Part shown: piece after piece, positions 35,832 through 46,348 of the stretch | Position numbering within the stretch: position 1 is the stretch's first letter | Layout: each line of letters opens with the position of its first letter | Origin: JBGRQA01 sp041725895 | GTDB taxonomy: Bacteria; Bacteroidota; Bacteroidia; Bacteroidales; Marinifilaceae | Assembly (NCBI GenBank): GCA_041725895.1 | Contig: JBGRQA010000033.1 | Coordinates: forward strand, 1-62,395 | DNA: 62,395 nucleotides | Direction: 5' to 3' | Notes under the pieces: generated by a model | Told to the model about the DNA's origin: nothing | Database searches by the model: none | What the model saw: only the letters and a program-made list of their open reading frames with translations | Translations under genes and position numbers: made by a program

Positions 35832-36341
35832 ATGCATTTGAATGTGAAGTTAGGATTCCTGTTCCTGGTGTTTACTGTTTTATTGGGGTGTTCAATTCGG
35901 GATGGTAAGGATGACGGAAAAGAAAATTTAGTCAAAAAGGTAGATTTTGATTCTGTACTATCCAAAAAACTGGGTGCCGATGAATATGGGATGAAGCAGT
36001 ATGTGATGGCCTTTCTCAAGGCTGGACCCAATCGAACCCAGGATTCTATTGGAGCAGCTAAAATTCAAAAGATGCATCTGGAGAATATCAATCGCATGGC
36101 AGAGGAGGGAAAGTTAGTTTTGGCGGGGCCTTTCCTGGATGACGGAGAGATTCGGGGTATTTACCTTTTCAATGTGAGAACCTTGGAGGAAGCCAGGCGG
36201 TTAACGGCAACTGATCCGGCGGTAAAAGCCGGTCGTCTGGTAATGGAATTGCATCCGTGGTACGGTTCCGCAGCACTTTTGGAAATTAATAACATTCATA
36301 AGCGAATCGAAAAGAGGATTGTTCTATTCTCAATTTATTGA
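35832..36341 (+). CDS. YciI-like lipoprotein
   Basis: With the start at ATG 35832 the product is 169 residues long, with a lipobox ending at Cys20 ('FTVLLGC') followed by a YciI-type domain ('YVMAFLKAGPNRTQDS', 'EGKLVLAGPFLDDGEIRGIYLFNV', 'VMELHPWYGS'). The frame extends to 35757, but that start would place 25 codons before the signal peptide and is unlikely. YciI-family proteins are normally cytoplasmic; export as a lipoprotein is unusual. Function unknown. Confidence 0.78.
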   Translation: MHLNVKLGFLFLVFTVLLGCSIRDGKDDGKENLVKKVDFDSVLSKKLGADEYGMKQYVMAFLKAGPNRTQDSIGAAKIQKMHLENINRMAEEGKLVLAGPFLDDGEIRGIYLFNVRTLEEARRLTATDPAVKAGRLVMELHPWYGSAALLEINNIHKRIEKRIVLFSIY

Positions 36342-36423
36342 TAGTGTAATTGCTGTTAACCAGTTTAGGGACTGACTCTATTTTTCCGATTACTCTTAAT
36401 AACCCAATACGCAATTCACTTTA

Positions 36424-38835
36424 CTACTCATGCTTCAAGCTTTCTACCGGATTTTGGTTGGCAGCTTTATAGATATTTCCTGAGATACTGATTAAAACAA
36501 TGATAAAGGCAGCCAATAGTCCCATAATAAAATACCATGGATTAATGGGAGCACGGTAAACATAGTTTGCAAGTATTTTATGTATGAAATACCAGGAAAG
36601 AGGGGCTGAAACGAGGAAAGCTATCAGGATCAATTTGGTGTATTCCGTAACGAATTTGGCAATGATTGTTCCAATATTGGCCCCCATTACTTTTCGAATT
36701 CCTATTTCCTGGGTGCGTTGTTCAACCATGAAAAGGGAGAACCCAAACAGGCCCAATGCTGCAATAAATATGGCCATAATTGTAAAGCTTTGGAAAAGTT
36801 TGCTGAATTTCTGTTCCTTTTGGTAAAGGCGCGAAAGTCGTTCATCTGAGAATTTCATGTGAAGTTCACATTCTGGGGCTTTTTGTTTCCAGACTTTCCT
36901 TATGAGTTGCATCGTTGCTTTTAGTGATTCTGGACGGGTGCGGATAATAAGCTCCTTAATTTGAGACTTAATATTTGCTTTTTCCACCTTTTGGATACAG
37001 GCAGGTGGGATGGCTTCGGTTAGTCCCTGGGGATGGAAATCCTTCACTATACCCACTATTGTTCCTAATGTTGTATTCTTTCCAATGGGATCAACGAGGT
37101 TCATGAATTTTACAGCCGATTCGTTAAGAATCACTCCAGACTGAACAGCGTGTTTGTCGGAAGAAAAGCTTTGCCCTTCAATCATCTGCATGCCCATTGT
37201 TTTGACAAAATTTTCATCCGTAACAAAAAATTGCAGGCCTATTTTTTTTTCTGGTTGGTTGGGGTGGGGAATGTTCATCTGCATGGTAAAAGCACTTGGG
37301 GGACAAGACATGGTTCCACTAATGTTAGTGATTAAAGAAGATTTGGAAAGTTGGTCTTTTAACCAGCTGTACTTTTTCTCCATTTCAGTTCCTCTTAACG
37401 GAATAATTAGTAGTGCTTCTTTGTTGTAGCCTAAATCTTTTACGCTTATGTAATCCAACTGTTGCTTGATGAGTAGACTGCTAATGCTTAGAGCAATGAA
37501 GATGATCAGTTGTATTAGAATTAGACTTTTTCGGATGATGTTGTGAATGGACTGGTTAAGTTTTTTTGATTTTAGGAGTTCAATTGGTTCCACCTTTGCA
37601 AGGAATACCGATAGATAGGTCCCTGAAAGCAATCCTGCAAAGAGGGTAAGTAAGGCAAAGATGGCCATAAGGATCGTGTTGGAACCATAATGAATAATGA
37701 TTTCAATGCCAAAAAGCTGATGCAGATAGGGGATGATTAGTTCGGCAAGGGTTAGGGCCAGGGGAAAACAAATAAGGCTCAGAAGTATGGATTCCAGTAG
37801 TAGTTGTTTGCGTAGTGATGCCTTTTGTGCCCCCAATACTCTTCGCATTCCCATTTCCAAGGTTCGCTTCATGGATGTGGCGGTATTGAGAATGATGTAA
37901 TTGATGGAAGCTACGATCAGTATCAAAATGGCAACGGATAACAGAAGGAACATAAGTTTTCGGTTACCGGGAGTTTTGTGAAGATTCTGCAGGTGATCGG
38001 AATATAGGTGGGCGTCTTTTATCGCCTGAAGTGAATGAATCAATTGGTATTTATCCCCTCTGAGTTGATGTAGGTGTTTGTTCAATTTTGATTCGAATGT
38101 TTCGGGAGAAGTTCCTTCTTGCAGGCGGACGATTGCTCCCAGGGTTGAAAATCCCCAGTTTTCAGTAATGGTAGATCTGGTAGGCTTGGAGCCATAAGTG
38201 ATCATATTTCCAAACAGCAGATCTACACCGAGGTCCATATGGAGGAAGGCATTGGCTCCGTAGGTGAGATTTTCTGGTAGATCCTTAATGACTCCGGTCA
38301 CAGTTAGTTCCCGAACAAACTTTTTGTTTTTAAGGCTTAGTTTTTGCCCAATTGCCTTTCTTTTTCCGAAATATTTATTGGCAATTTTTTCATTGATTAC
38401 TATTGAATAGGCATCAGGTAGGGGGTTTGTTGGATTGCCTTCCAACAGTTGAACTCCCATTAAATTTAAAAATTCCTTGCTAACGGAGTGGATGCCCTCT
38501 TCTGTGAAATAATCATCTTTACTCTTCAATTGTAGTTTTGGACTTTCTCTGAACAATGCAATCTCTTCCACTTCGGGAAAATTTCTTTTGATTTCTTCAC
38601 CAAGAGGAAAGGGAATATTTGGATTTTGATAATCGCCATTTTCGAAACTGGAAATTATTCGATAGCATTGATTGTACTTCGGAATACTTTTATCATAGCT
38701 GTACTCATTGGAAACATAAACTAATAGAATAAAAACTGCTGCCAATGCTATTGAAAAGCCAATCAAGTTGATAGTTGTGTACAATTTATTGCGTACGAGA
38801 TTGCGCCATGCTGATTTGATATAATTTTTAAACAT
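36424..38835 (-). CDS. MacB/FtsX-type ABC transporter permease (permease 5, most divergent)
   Basis: The 803-residue protein begins 'MFKNYIKSAWRNLVRNKLYTT' with a first membrane helix near residues 20-43, a MacB periplasmic core domain of about 200 residues, three helices between about 285 and 430, a second periplasmic domain, and FtsX helices near the C-terminus ('GLFGFSLFMVEQRTQEIGIRKVMGA'). It ends in 'NPVESLKHE', one residue different from its neighbours. It is the least similar and the most downstream of five tandem permeases. Family members couple to a LolD/MacB-type ATPase to move lipids, peptides or drugs across the envelope, or to sense them. Confidence 0.92.
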   Translation of the reverse strand: MFKNYIKSAWRNLVRNKLYTTINLIGFSIALAAVFILLVYVSNEYSYDKSIPKYNQCYRIISSFENGDYQNPNIPFPLGEEIKRNFPEVEEIALFRESPKLQLKSKDDYFTEEGIHSVSKEFLNLMGVQLLEGNPTNPLPDAYSIVINEKIANKYFGKRKAIGQKLSLKNKKFVRELTVTGVIKDLPENLTYGANAFLHMDLGVDLLFGNMITYGSKPTRSTITENWGFSTLGAIVRLQEGTSPETFESKLNKHLHQLRGDKYQLIHSLQAIKDAHLYSDHLQNLHKTPGNRKLMFLLLSVAILILIVASINYIILNTATSMKRTLEMGMRRVLGAQKASLRKQLLLESILLSLICFPLALTLAELIIPYLHQLFGIEIIIHYGSNTILMAIFALLTLFAGLLSGTYLSVFLAKVEPIELLKSKKLNQSIHNIIRKSLILIQLIIFIALSISSLLIKQQLDYISVKDLGYNKEALLIIPLRGTEMEKKYSWLKDQLSKSSLITNISGTMSCPPSAFTMQMNIPHPNQPEKKIGLQFFVTDENFVKTMGMQMIEGQSFSSDKHAVQSGVILNESAVKFMNLVDPIGKNTTLGTIVGIVKDFHPQGLTEAIPPACIQKVEKANIKSQIKELIIRTRPESLKATMQLIRKVWKQKAPECELHMKFSDERLSRLYQKEQKFSKLFQSFTIMAIFIAALGLFGFSLFMVEQRTQEIGIRKVMGANIGTIIAKFVTEYTKLILIAFLVSAPLSWYFIHKILANYVYRAPINPWYFIMGLLAAFIIVLISISGNIYKAANQNPVESLKHE

Positions 38836-38957
38836 GATGAAATGTTTTTTTAATGGTCATTGGAAAGAAGAATTTCAGTATTTTATTGATAATTCGAAGT
38901 AATTGATTGTTACTAATTATTTCAAATTGATAATTGTTCTGTCAGCCTGAATCATTG

Positions 38958-41288
38958 TTATTCATACTTTAAACTCTCCACTGGATTCCTCCTCGCAGTT
39001 TTAAGCGTATGTGACAGGATGGTTGCCAGCGCAATAAACAGGGCAAATAATGCACCCCAAAAGAAGTGGTACAACCTGATTTCGATATGATAAGCAAAGT
39101 TGTTGAGCCATTTGTTTAGGAAGTACCAGGCAGCTGGCCAGGCAATTAGATTGGCAATTACTACCCATTGAGTAAATTCTTTGGATAGCATTAATATTAT
39201 TTTTCCAATCGAAGCCCCCAGTACCTTTCGTACGCCAATTTCTTTAGTTTTTTGTTTGGCGATGAAAGAAGCCATGGCAAAAAGCCCCAGGCAAGCTAAG
39301 AAAATGGCTAGACTGGAAAAGATAAAAAAGAGTTTCAGGAAACGTTTATCTTTTCGATACAGATTATCGAACCGGTCGTCCAGAAATTTATAGTTGAAAG
39401 GATAATCAGGAGAGATGGTTCTCCATTGGTTTTTAATGTATTTTAAGGTAGACGGAATTGCATCCCCCTTTAACCGTACTGCAATAATGTTAGTGCTATT
39501 GGGGGAATATAGCATCGTAAGCGGATTAACTGAGGTGTGTAAAGAGCGGAAGTTGAAATCGTTGACTACTCCTATGATTTCTTTTTGATTTAATTTTTGT
39601 CCTATTGCACCATTGGGATAGTGTTTTTTGGCCATGCATTGATTGATTATCATGGTTTTATTTACAGGTTCTCCGGCTCTGAAATTTCGTCCTTGTATGA
39701 TTTTTAGCCCCATTACATCCAAATAATTTTCATCAACACTAAAAAAGGTGTAGGTGTAATCCTTGTTGGTGAAGAAAACCGAACAACAGGAGGTGTTGTT
39801 TTGAATTTCTGAATTGGAGCGGGTTACTCCTGCGATCTGTGGGTTTTTTAGAAGTTGATTGCGGAAAGAATCGAAGTGTGTTTCGATTTTTCCGTTGGAG
39901 GGGAGATAGAGCAAGTGTTCCTTACTGTACCCCGGATCTTTTTGTTGGATCATATTCATTTGGGAAGAAATAACTGTGGTTCCAATGATTAGGAAAATTC
40001 CAATTCCAAATTGGGTAACAGTAAGAATTTTCCTGGTGCTATTTCCTCCTTTTCCTTTGATTAATTTCCCTTTGAGAACTTCAATGATATTGTAAGAGGA
40101 TAGAATTATTGCAGGATAAATACCTGCCAAGAGGCTGAGAGAGAAAGGGAGAAAAAGCAGAAGGAAGAATAGGTTTCTTGCTGAGTACTCAAGTATTAAG
40201 GTTGTGTTCACAAGTTTGGAATAGGCAGGGAGTAACAATTCCGTTAATGTGACGGACAGGATGATTGATATGTACGTCATGATTAAAGTTTCGATGAGGA
40301 ACTGAAGTTGCAAATGCGGTTTTTGTGCTCCTAATACTTTTTTTATACCAACCTCCTTGGATCGTTGACCCGCAAAGGCTGTTGTTATATTTACGAAATT
40401 AATGCAGGCTATTATTAGAATGAAAAGAGCAATTGCAATCAGTTGCATCAATGTGCTTTTGTTGCCGTGCTGACAATCATCAAAAATATTATCAAAGTAA
40501 ATATTGGAGTATTTTCGAAATCTGAATGGCCAGAAGTCCTCCGGATGCTCTCCTGAATCACCGTAGGCCATATTTAACTCTCTTTCGAGCGTAGAGGTCA
40601 ACTGTTGTGGATCATAGCCTTCAGGAAATAGCACATAGGTTTCCAGTCCCCAGTTCCCCCAATTGTCAAGTAGATTGGGGTAGTTTAATAGGATTTCATA
40701 AAACTTGATGTTGGCTAAGGCATCCATTTTCTTGGTGGTATTGGAGGGGAGATCTTTGTAAACTCCTGATACGGTAAGTAAATGCTTGTTGGCTGCTAAA
40801 ACCGTTTGTCCTAATGGATTTGCTTTTCCAAATAGTTTTTTTGCCAGATGCTCGCTTAGTACAATTTTATTGGGTTCATCGATGGAATTGTGGGGATCTC
40901 CCAATATAAATTCAAAAGTGAAAAGATTTATGACTGAAGGATCTGTAATGATCAGTGTCATATCCCTAATCTCCGAACCTACAGGTTTTTGAGGATTTCT
41001 TAAGTCTGGTTTTGTGGTTACCAAGCGTGCATAATTTTGCATTTCCGGATGTTTGTCTGCAAAAAAGGGTGCCCAAGTACCTGAGGATATTCCATCCTCG
41101 TCAGCCTCTACGCGATAGATTGAATTCCTGTTTTTCTGGAAGGAGTCATGATGCCATTCATGGTCCAGATAAAGAGTGATTAGGATAAATGTTGTCACCC
41201 CGAGGGTAAGTCCAACTATATTGATTAGTGAGATCTGTTTCCTATTTATAAGATTTCGGAGTGCGATTCGTATTTGATGTTTCCACAT
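38958..41288 (-). CDS. MacB/FtsX-type ABC transporter permease (permease 4)
   Basis: The 776-residue protein has a first helix at about residues 18-41 ('SLINIVGLTLGVTTFILITL'), a periplasmic MacB domain, three membrane helices between about 280 and 430, a second domain and C-terminal FtsX helices with 'ERKTKEIGVRKVLGA'-type signature ('KQKTKEIGVRKVLGASIG'). It ends 'ARRNPVESLKYE'. It is homologous along its whole length to the three permeases upstream. Transcribed 108 bases after permease 3 and 122 before permease 5. Confidence 0.92.
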   Translation of the reverse strand: MWKHQIRIALRNLINRKQISLINIVGLTLGVTTFILITLYLDHEWHHDSFQKNRNSIYRVEADEDGISSGTWAPFFADKHPEMQNYARLVTTKPDLRNPQKPVGSEIRDMTLIITDPSVINLFTFEFILGDPHNSIDEPNKIVLSEHLAKKLFGKANPLGQTVLAANKHLLTVSGVYKDLPSNTTKKMDALANIKFYEILLNYPNLLDNWGNWGLETYVLFPEGYDPQQLTSTLERELNMAYGDSGEHPEDFWPFRFRKYSNIYFDNIFDDCQHGNKSTLMQLIAIALFILIIACINFVNITTAFAGQRSKEVGIKKVLGAQKPHLQLQFLIETLIMTYISIILSVTLTELLLPAYSKLVNTTLILEYSARNLFFLLLFLPFSLSLLAGIYPAIILSSYNIIEVLKGKLIKGKGGNSTRKILTVTQFGIGIFLIIGTTVISSQMNMIQQKDPGYSKEHLLYLPSNGKIETHFDSFRNQLLKNPQIAGVTRSNSEIQNNTSCCSVFFTNKDYTYTFFSVDENYLDVMGLKIIQGRNFRAGEPVNKTMIINQCMAKKHYPNGAIGQKLNQKEIIGVVNDFNFRSLHTSVNPLTMLYSPNSTNIIAVRLKGDAIPSTLKYIKNQWRTISPDYPFNYKFLDDRFDNLYRKDKRFLKLFFIFSSLAIFLACLGLFAMASFIAKQKTKEIGVRKVLGASIGKIILMLSKEFTQWVVIANLIAWPAAWYFLNKWLNNFAYHIEIRLYHFFWGALFALFIALATILSHTLKTARRNPVESLKYE

Positions 41289-41396
41289 GATTTTTTTATT
41301 CTTTGTTGTTAGTCGGTTGTTTCTGTACTGTATAAAGAATTCTGTTGTTTCTTTTAAGTCAATAAGACTAGTTAGAGATTGTTTGGGTTGTTTTTG

Positions 41397-43727
41397 TTAT
41401 TCATATTTTAAGCTCTCCAGCGGGTTTTTTCTTGCTGTTTTAAGGGTATGGGAGAGGATCGTGATCTGAGCAATGAACAAGGCGAATATGGCACCAATGA
41501 AAAAGAAGTACCACTCAATTTGAATATGGTAGGCAAAGTTGCTGAGCCATTTCTTCAAGAAATAGTAAGCTACCGGCCAGGCAAGCAGGTTGGCAAAAAC
41601 TACCCAGCGGGTGAACGATTTGGAAAGCAATAGTGCGATTCGGCCTTCTGATGCTCCAAGAACTTTTCGAACACCAATTTCTTTGGTTTTGCGTTCAGCA
41701 ATGAAGGCAGCCATGGCAAATAGACCCATACAGGCAAGAAATATGGCCAAACCCGAAAAGATGAGGAACAGTTTTAGATAGCGTTGATCTTCCTTGTACA
41801 TGTGATCAAATTGACTGTCCAGGAAACCATAGGTGAAAGGATGGGATGGTGCAAATCTGCCCCACTGTTTCTCAATGTAGTTTAGTGTTTCTTCCAGGTC
41901 GTTTCCTGAAAGTCGAACTGGAATAAGGTTAGGAAACTCACTTGTATAACCAATGGTTAGCGGTTCAATTTTGCTATGAAGGGAGGTGTAGTTAAAGTTT
42001 TTTACAACCCCAATTACTTCCCGATCGTTGATTGTTTTACCAAGGGCTCCGTCTGGAAAATATTTACTTGCTAACTCTTCGTTGATTAACAGGGTTTTGT
42101 CCCGATCTGCTTCGCCCTCATTAAAGTTTCGTCCCTTTAGGATTGTGAGCCCCATGGTAGGTACGAAATCAGAATCAACCCAAAAGCAGGAAGTGATGTT
42201 GTTGTAATTGTCAATGGAAAGGGTCCATACTTGCCCAAGATCCTGGATATGGCCATTACTTCGGGTAATTCCTATGATGTTTGGGTTTTTCTTTAGTTCC
42301 TGTTTGAAGGAATCGAACTGTTTGTTAATGTCCTGGTTCGTACTTAGGTATACAATATGCTCTTTTTCATATCCCGGGTCTTTTTTCTGAATGTAATCCA
42401 TTTGTTTGTATAGTCCTATTGTACCTACAATCAAGAATATACCAATGGCAAATTGTACTATGGTTAAAGATTTCTGGAGGAATCCGCCTTTTTGTCCTTT
42501 AACGTATTCACCCTTCAGAATATGGGATACTTTGAAGGAGGATAACACTATGGAGGGGTAGAGACCTGCCAGAATGGAAAGAATAACGGGAAGTGCAACC
42601 AAAAGGATCAATAGGTTTCGGAAGCTGTACTGCATTTGAATTGTTGTTTCTACCAATTGGGAATAGATAGGTAATAGTAATTCCGTTAAGGTGATAGCAA
42701 CTAGTACTGCTAAATAGGATAGGATTAGGGTTTCTGTCAGGAACTGAAGGCATAGCTGTTTCTTTTGCGCTCCCACAACTTTTTTCAGACCTACCTCTCT
42801 TGCTCTCAGAGTCGAATGAGCCGTAGTTATGTTGATGAAATTGATGCAGGCGATAAGGAGGATGAAGATGGAAATGGCACTGAACAGAAAGAGATTGTTC
42901 CTATTTCCGTGCTGCCAGAAATCGTCAATCTTAGAGAAGTAGATTTCAGAAAAAGGAGCGAGTCGAAAGGGGATCTCCTTGTCTGTATCCTCCGAGATGT
43001 CGTAGGCTGCATATAGTTCTTTTTTTAGTTTTTGGATTAAAGCCTGTTGGTTGAATCTCTCCGGCAATACGACATAACTTTCCAGCCCCCAATTGTCCCA
43101 GCTTTCCAAGTAACCTGGTGTTTGGATTACATCTTCGAAGAGTTTTATATTGATTAGTGCAGGCATTTTTATTGTTGAATTGGAAGGCAAGTCCTTGTAA
43201 ATGCCGGTAACGGTAAGGTGAAATTCGCTATCGGCAATAATTGTTTTTCCAATGGGGGATTCCTCGCCAAAAAGTTTGAGGGCGAGGCTTTCCGATAGGG
43301 CTATTTCGCTTTTTGTTTGGATGATTTTTTGCGGATCACCCAGGATGAAATCGAAACTGAAAACCTCAGCCACAGATGGATCCGCCAGTAGAATTCTTTC
43401 TTTATAAACGATAGGAGGTTTTCCTTCCTCTAAATATTCCATGCGTAACCCCATGGGTTTGATTCTGGCATATTGATTCATTTCTGAATATTTCTGGGCG
43501 AAATGCGGGGCCCATGCATTGGCTGAGGTGCCTCCCAGAATGGATTCTATTCGATAAATGTTATGCCTGTTCTTTTGGAAACTGTCGTGGTTCCACTGAT
43601 GGTCCAGGTAAAGACTGATCAGGATGAAAATGGTTAAGCCTATACTTAGGCCCAATAGATTGATTAGGGTTATCTGTTTCCGCTTAAGGAGATTCCTGAA
43701 AGCAATTTGTATTTGATGTTTCCACAT
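41397..43727 (-). CDS. MacB/FtsX-type ABC transporter permease (permease 3)
   Basis: The 776-residue protein has the same layout as its neighbours: first helix at about residues 18-41, periplasmic MacB domain, transmembrane core, second periplasmic domain, and FtsX C-terminal helices. Its first ~50 residues match permease 2 almost exactly ('HQIQIAFRNL.KRKQITLIN'). It ends 'ARKNPLESLKYE'. The preceding intergenic region resembles that before permease 2, evidence for a tandem duplication unit. Confidence 0.92.
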   Translation of the reverse strand: MWKHQIQIAFRNLLKRKQITLINLLGLSIGLTIFILISLYLDHQWNHDSFQKNRHNIYRIESILGGTSANAWAPHFAQKYSEMNQYARIKPMGLRMEYLEEGKPPIVYKERILLADPSVAEVFSFDFILGDPQKIIQTKSEIALSESLALKLFGEESPIGKTIIADSEFHLTVTGIYKDLPSNSTIKMPALINIKLFEDVIQTPGYLESWDNWGLESYVVLPERFNQQALIQKLKKELYAAYDISEDTDKEIPFRLAPFSEIYFSKIDDFWQHGNRNNLFLFSAISIFILLIACINFINITTAHSTLRAREVGLKKVVGAQKKQLCLQFLTETLILSYLAVLVAITLTELLLPIYSQLVETTIQMQYSFRNLLILLVALPVILSILAGLYPSIVLSSFKVSHILKGEYVKGQKGGFLQKSLTIVQFAIGIFLIVGTIGLYKQMDYIQKKDPGYEKEHIVYLSTNQDINKQFDSFKQELKKNPNIIGITRSNGHIQDLGQVWTLSIDNYNNITSCFWVDSDFVPTMGLTILKGRNFNEGEADRDKTLLINEELASKYFPDGALGKTINDREVIGVVKNFNYTSLHSKIEPLTIGYTSEFPNLIPVRLSGNDLEETLNYIEKQWGRFAPSHPFTYGFLDSQFDHMYKEDQRYLKLFLIFSGLAIFLACMGLFAMAAFIAERKTKEIGVRKVLGASEGRIALLLSKSFTRWVVFANLLAWPVAYYFLKKWLSNFAYHIQIEWYFFFIGAIFALFIAQITILSHTLKTARKNPLESLKYE

Positions 43728-43865
43728 AATGAAAAGCTTTGTTGTTTAGTTTAGTATATAGTGTTAAGTAGTAAGAAGGGTTGAGAATCTTTTCTGCTAT
43801 TCAATTGATCAACTTGTATTTTGGCAATTATAAATCACTACTTTCAATTCATTATTCGATTTTGT

Positions 43866-46208
43866 CTATTCATATTTTAAACTCTCTACCGGATTTTTCC
43901 GGGCGGTTTTTAAGGTATGTGAGAGTATGGTAAGTAATGCGATAAAGAGAGCAAACATTGCCCCGATGAGGAAAAAATTCCATTGGATCTCAATTCGGTA
44001 GGCAAAGTTGTTGAGCCATTCATTAAGGAAATACCAGGCTGCTGGCCAGGCAATCAGGTTGGCGATCATCACCCATTGGGTGAATTCTTTGGATAGCATT
44101 AGAATGATGTTTTCTATCGGTGCACCCAAAACTTTTCTTACACCAATCTCTTTGGTTTTGCGTTCGGCAATGAAGGAAGCCATTGCAAAAAGTCCCAAAC
44201 AGGCCAGAAATATGGCCAAGCCGGAAAATATTAGAAAGAGTTTTAGAAACTGCTTATCATCGTGATACAATCTTTCAAATTTTTCTTCTGAAAATTCATA
44301 TTCAAAAGGGTAATCTGGAGCCATTTGCTCCCATTTTTGACGGATAAAATTCAAGGTTCCCTTAATCTGGCTTCCTGTTAATCTTACAGCAATGGTGCTT
44401 ACTTTATTATGAGAGTAGACGATGATTAAAGGTTCAATCGTATTGTGAAGCGATTTGAAATTGAAATCCTTCACAATACCAATAATTTTCCAATTTCTTA
44501 CCATTTCTCCAATGGCATCCCCCTGAGGAAAATGCTTTTTAGCCAGGGTTTCATTTATCAGAATACATTTGTCTCTGTCAGCATCTCCTTTAATGAAATC
44601 CCTTCCTTCCAAAATTTCAAGACCAGCAATCTCAACAAAATTGAAATCGGCGATAAAGTTATTATAGATATGGGTCTTTTCCGGGTTGTCCTTAAATTGT
44701 AAGCCTTGTCCATCCTGAAGATTAATAAGGGAGGAATTCATTCGGGTAATCCCTTTAATATTGGGGTTAGAGGTCAATTGATCCGCGAAAGTTTCGAATT
44801 GTTTATCCATCTTTTTGTTGGATGGTAAGTAGACCAGGTGTTCTTTTTGGTAGCCCGGATTCATTTTCTGGATGAATTGTAATTGAGTATAAAGTCCGAG
44901 GGTTGCAATTACCAGGAATATACCAATGGAGAATTGAAAAACCGTTAAAGCCTTTCGGAATGTGCCATTCGTTTTTCCCTTTGTGTATTGTCCTTTTAAA
45001 ACATTGATAACATTAAAGGAGGAGAGAATTATTGAAGGATAGAAACCCGCAAGCAGAGCCAGGAGGGAGGGAAGGATTATTAGTAGAATCAATAAGTTCC
45101 GGGTGGTATAAATCAGTGAGAGTTCTCTGCCAATTAATTGGGAATAAAAGGGGAGGAGTAATTCAGTTAAGGTTATGGCAATGATGATAGCCAGGTAACT
45201 CAGAAAATAGGTTTCAATCAAAAATTGCCTGCGAATGTGTCTCTTTGCTGCTCCCACTGCCTTTTTCAATCCTATTTCCTTTGCTCTTTGTCCGGCATAG
45301 GCAGTGGATATATTGATGAAGTTGACACAGGCAATTAATAGGATGAAGAGGGAAATGGCACTGAAAATACGCAGGTTGGTCTTGCTTCCATGGTACCATT
45401 TATCTTGCTTGTCAGCAAAATAGATGTTTGGGAAAAGTTCTAGTTTAGAGGTAAACCAATTGGGACTGTCTGGCTCTATTTCGTAGGCTGCATTGATCTC
45501 TTTTTCCATTTGAAGCGTCAACTTTTCAATATCGGCTTTCGGATTGAGAAGAAAAAAGGTGTCGCAGCACCATTGCTCCCAGGTTTCAGCAGCCCCCTTT
45601 CCCCAAAATGTATTGAGTACTTCAAAGTTGATTAGTGCGTCTGCAGGTATCATCGAGTTGGATGGCCAATCCTTATAAACTCCACTCACAATGAATTCAT
45701 GTTCTGATTCATAGTAAATGGTTTGACCAAGAGGAGAATTGTCTCCGAACAATTTATGGGCCAGACTTTCACTTATTGCTATTTCATTTTTAGAGGCTAT
45801 AGCCTCCGAAGGATTACCCAACAGGAAATCGAAAGTGAATATTTCTGTTACCATTGGGTCAGCAAGTAATATCTCATTGGTTAGAATTTCCCGGACCTCT
45901 CCGTCTATTTCGGTTTTTAATGAAGGATACTGTTCTAAAATTCGAGTGTATTTTTCTACTTCAGGATGTTTTTCAGCCAGAAAACCTGCCATTGCTCCGG
46001 AAGTGTAGCCTGAGTTGGCTACAACTTCATATCTGTAGATATTGTTTCGTTTTTCCTGGAAGGAATCGTGATTCCATTGATGATCCAGGTAGAGGCTGAT
46101 CAGAATAAAGATAGTCAGACCAATACTAAGTCCTAATAAGTTTATTAGAGTGATCTGCTTTCGTTTGATCAGATTTCGGAAAGCAATTTGTATTTGATGT
46201 TTCCACAT
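43866..46208 (-). CDS. MacB/FtsX-type ABC transporter permease (permease 2)
   Basis: The 780-residue protein has the family layout, with N-terminal 'HQIQIAFRNLIKRKQITLIN' nearly identical to that of permease 3, a periplasmic MacB domain diverged between copies, and C-terminal FtsX helices 'ERKTKEIGVRKVLGAP'. It ends 'ARKNPVESLKYE'. The divergence is concentrated in the periplasmic domains, which are likely to determine ligand choice. Confidence 0.92.
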   Translation of the reverse strand: MWKHQIQIAFRNLIKRKQITLINLLGLSIGLTIFILISLYLDHQWNHDSFQEKRNNIYRYEVVANSGYTSGAMAGFLAEKHPEVEKYTRILEQYPSLKTEIDGEVREILTNEILLADPMVTEIFTFDFLLGNPSEAIASKNEIAISESLAHKLFGDNSPLGQTIYYESEHEFIVSGVYKDWPSNSMIPADALINFEVLNTFWGKGAAETWEQWCCDTFFLLNPKADIEKLTLQMEKEINAAYEIEPDSPNWFTSKLELFPNIYFADKQDKWYHGSKTNLRIFSAISLFILLIACVNFINISTAYAGQRAKEIGLKKAVGAAKRHIRRQFLIETYFLSYLAIIIAITLTELLLPFYSQLIGRELSLIYTTRNLLILLIILPSLLALLAGFYPSIILSSFNVINVLKGQYTKGKTNGTFRKALTVFQFSIGIFLVIATLGLYTQLQFIQKMNPGYQKEHLVYLPSNKKMDKQFETFADQLTSNPNIKGITRMNSSLINLQDGQGLQFKDNPEKTHIYNNFIADFNFVEIAGLEILEGRDFIKGDADRDKCILINETLAKKHFPQGDAIGEMVRNWKIIGIVKDFNFKSLHNTIEPLIIVYSHNKVSTIAVRLTGSQIKGTLNFIRQKWEQMAPDYPFEYEFSEEKFERLYHDDKQFLKLFLIFSGLAIFLACLGLFAMASFIAERKTKEIGVRKVLGAPIENIILMLSKEFTQWVMIANLIAWPAAWYFLNEWLNNFAYRIEIQWNFFLIGAMFALFIALLTILSHTLKTARKNPVESLKYE

Positions 46209-46348
46209 AATGAAATGCTTTGTTGTTTAAATTAGTATCAAGTGACGAGTAGCAAGAAAGGGGTGAGGCTCTTATCTAAGATTCAGTTGATCATCTTACA
46301 CTTTTGGCAATTATGGATCACTCCTTTCTCTTTATCAGACAATTATGT

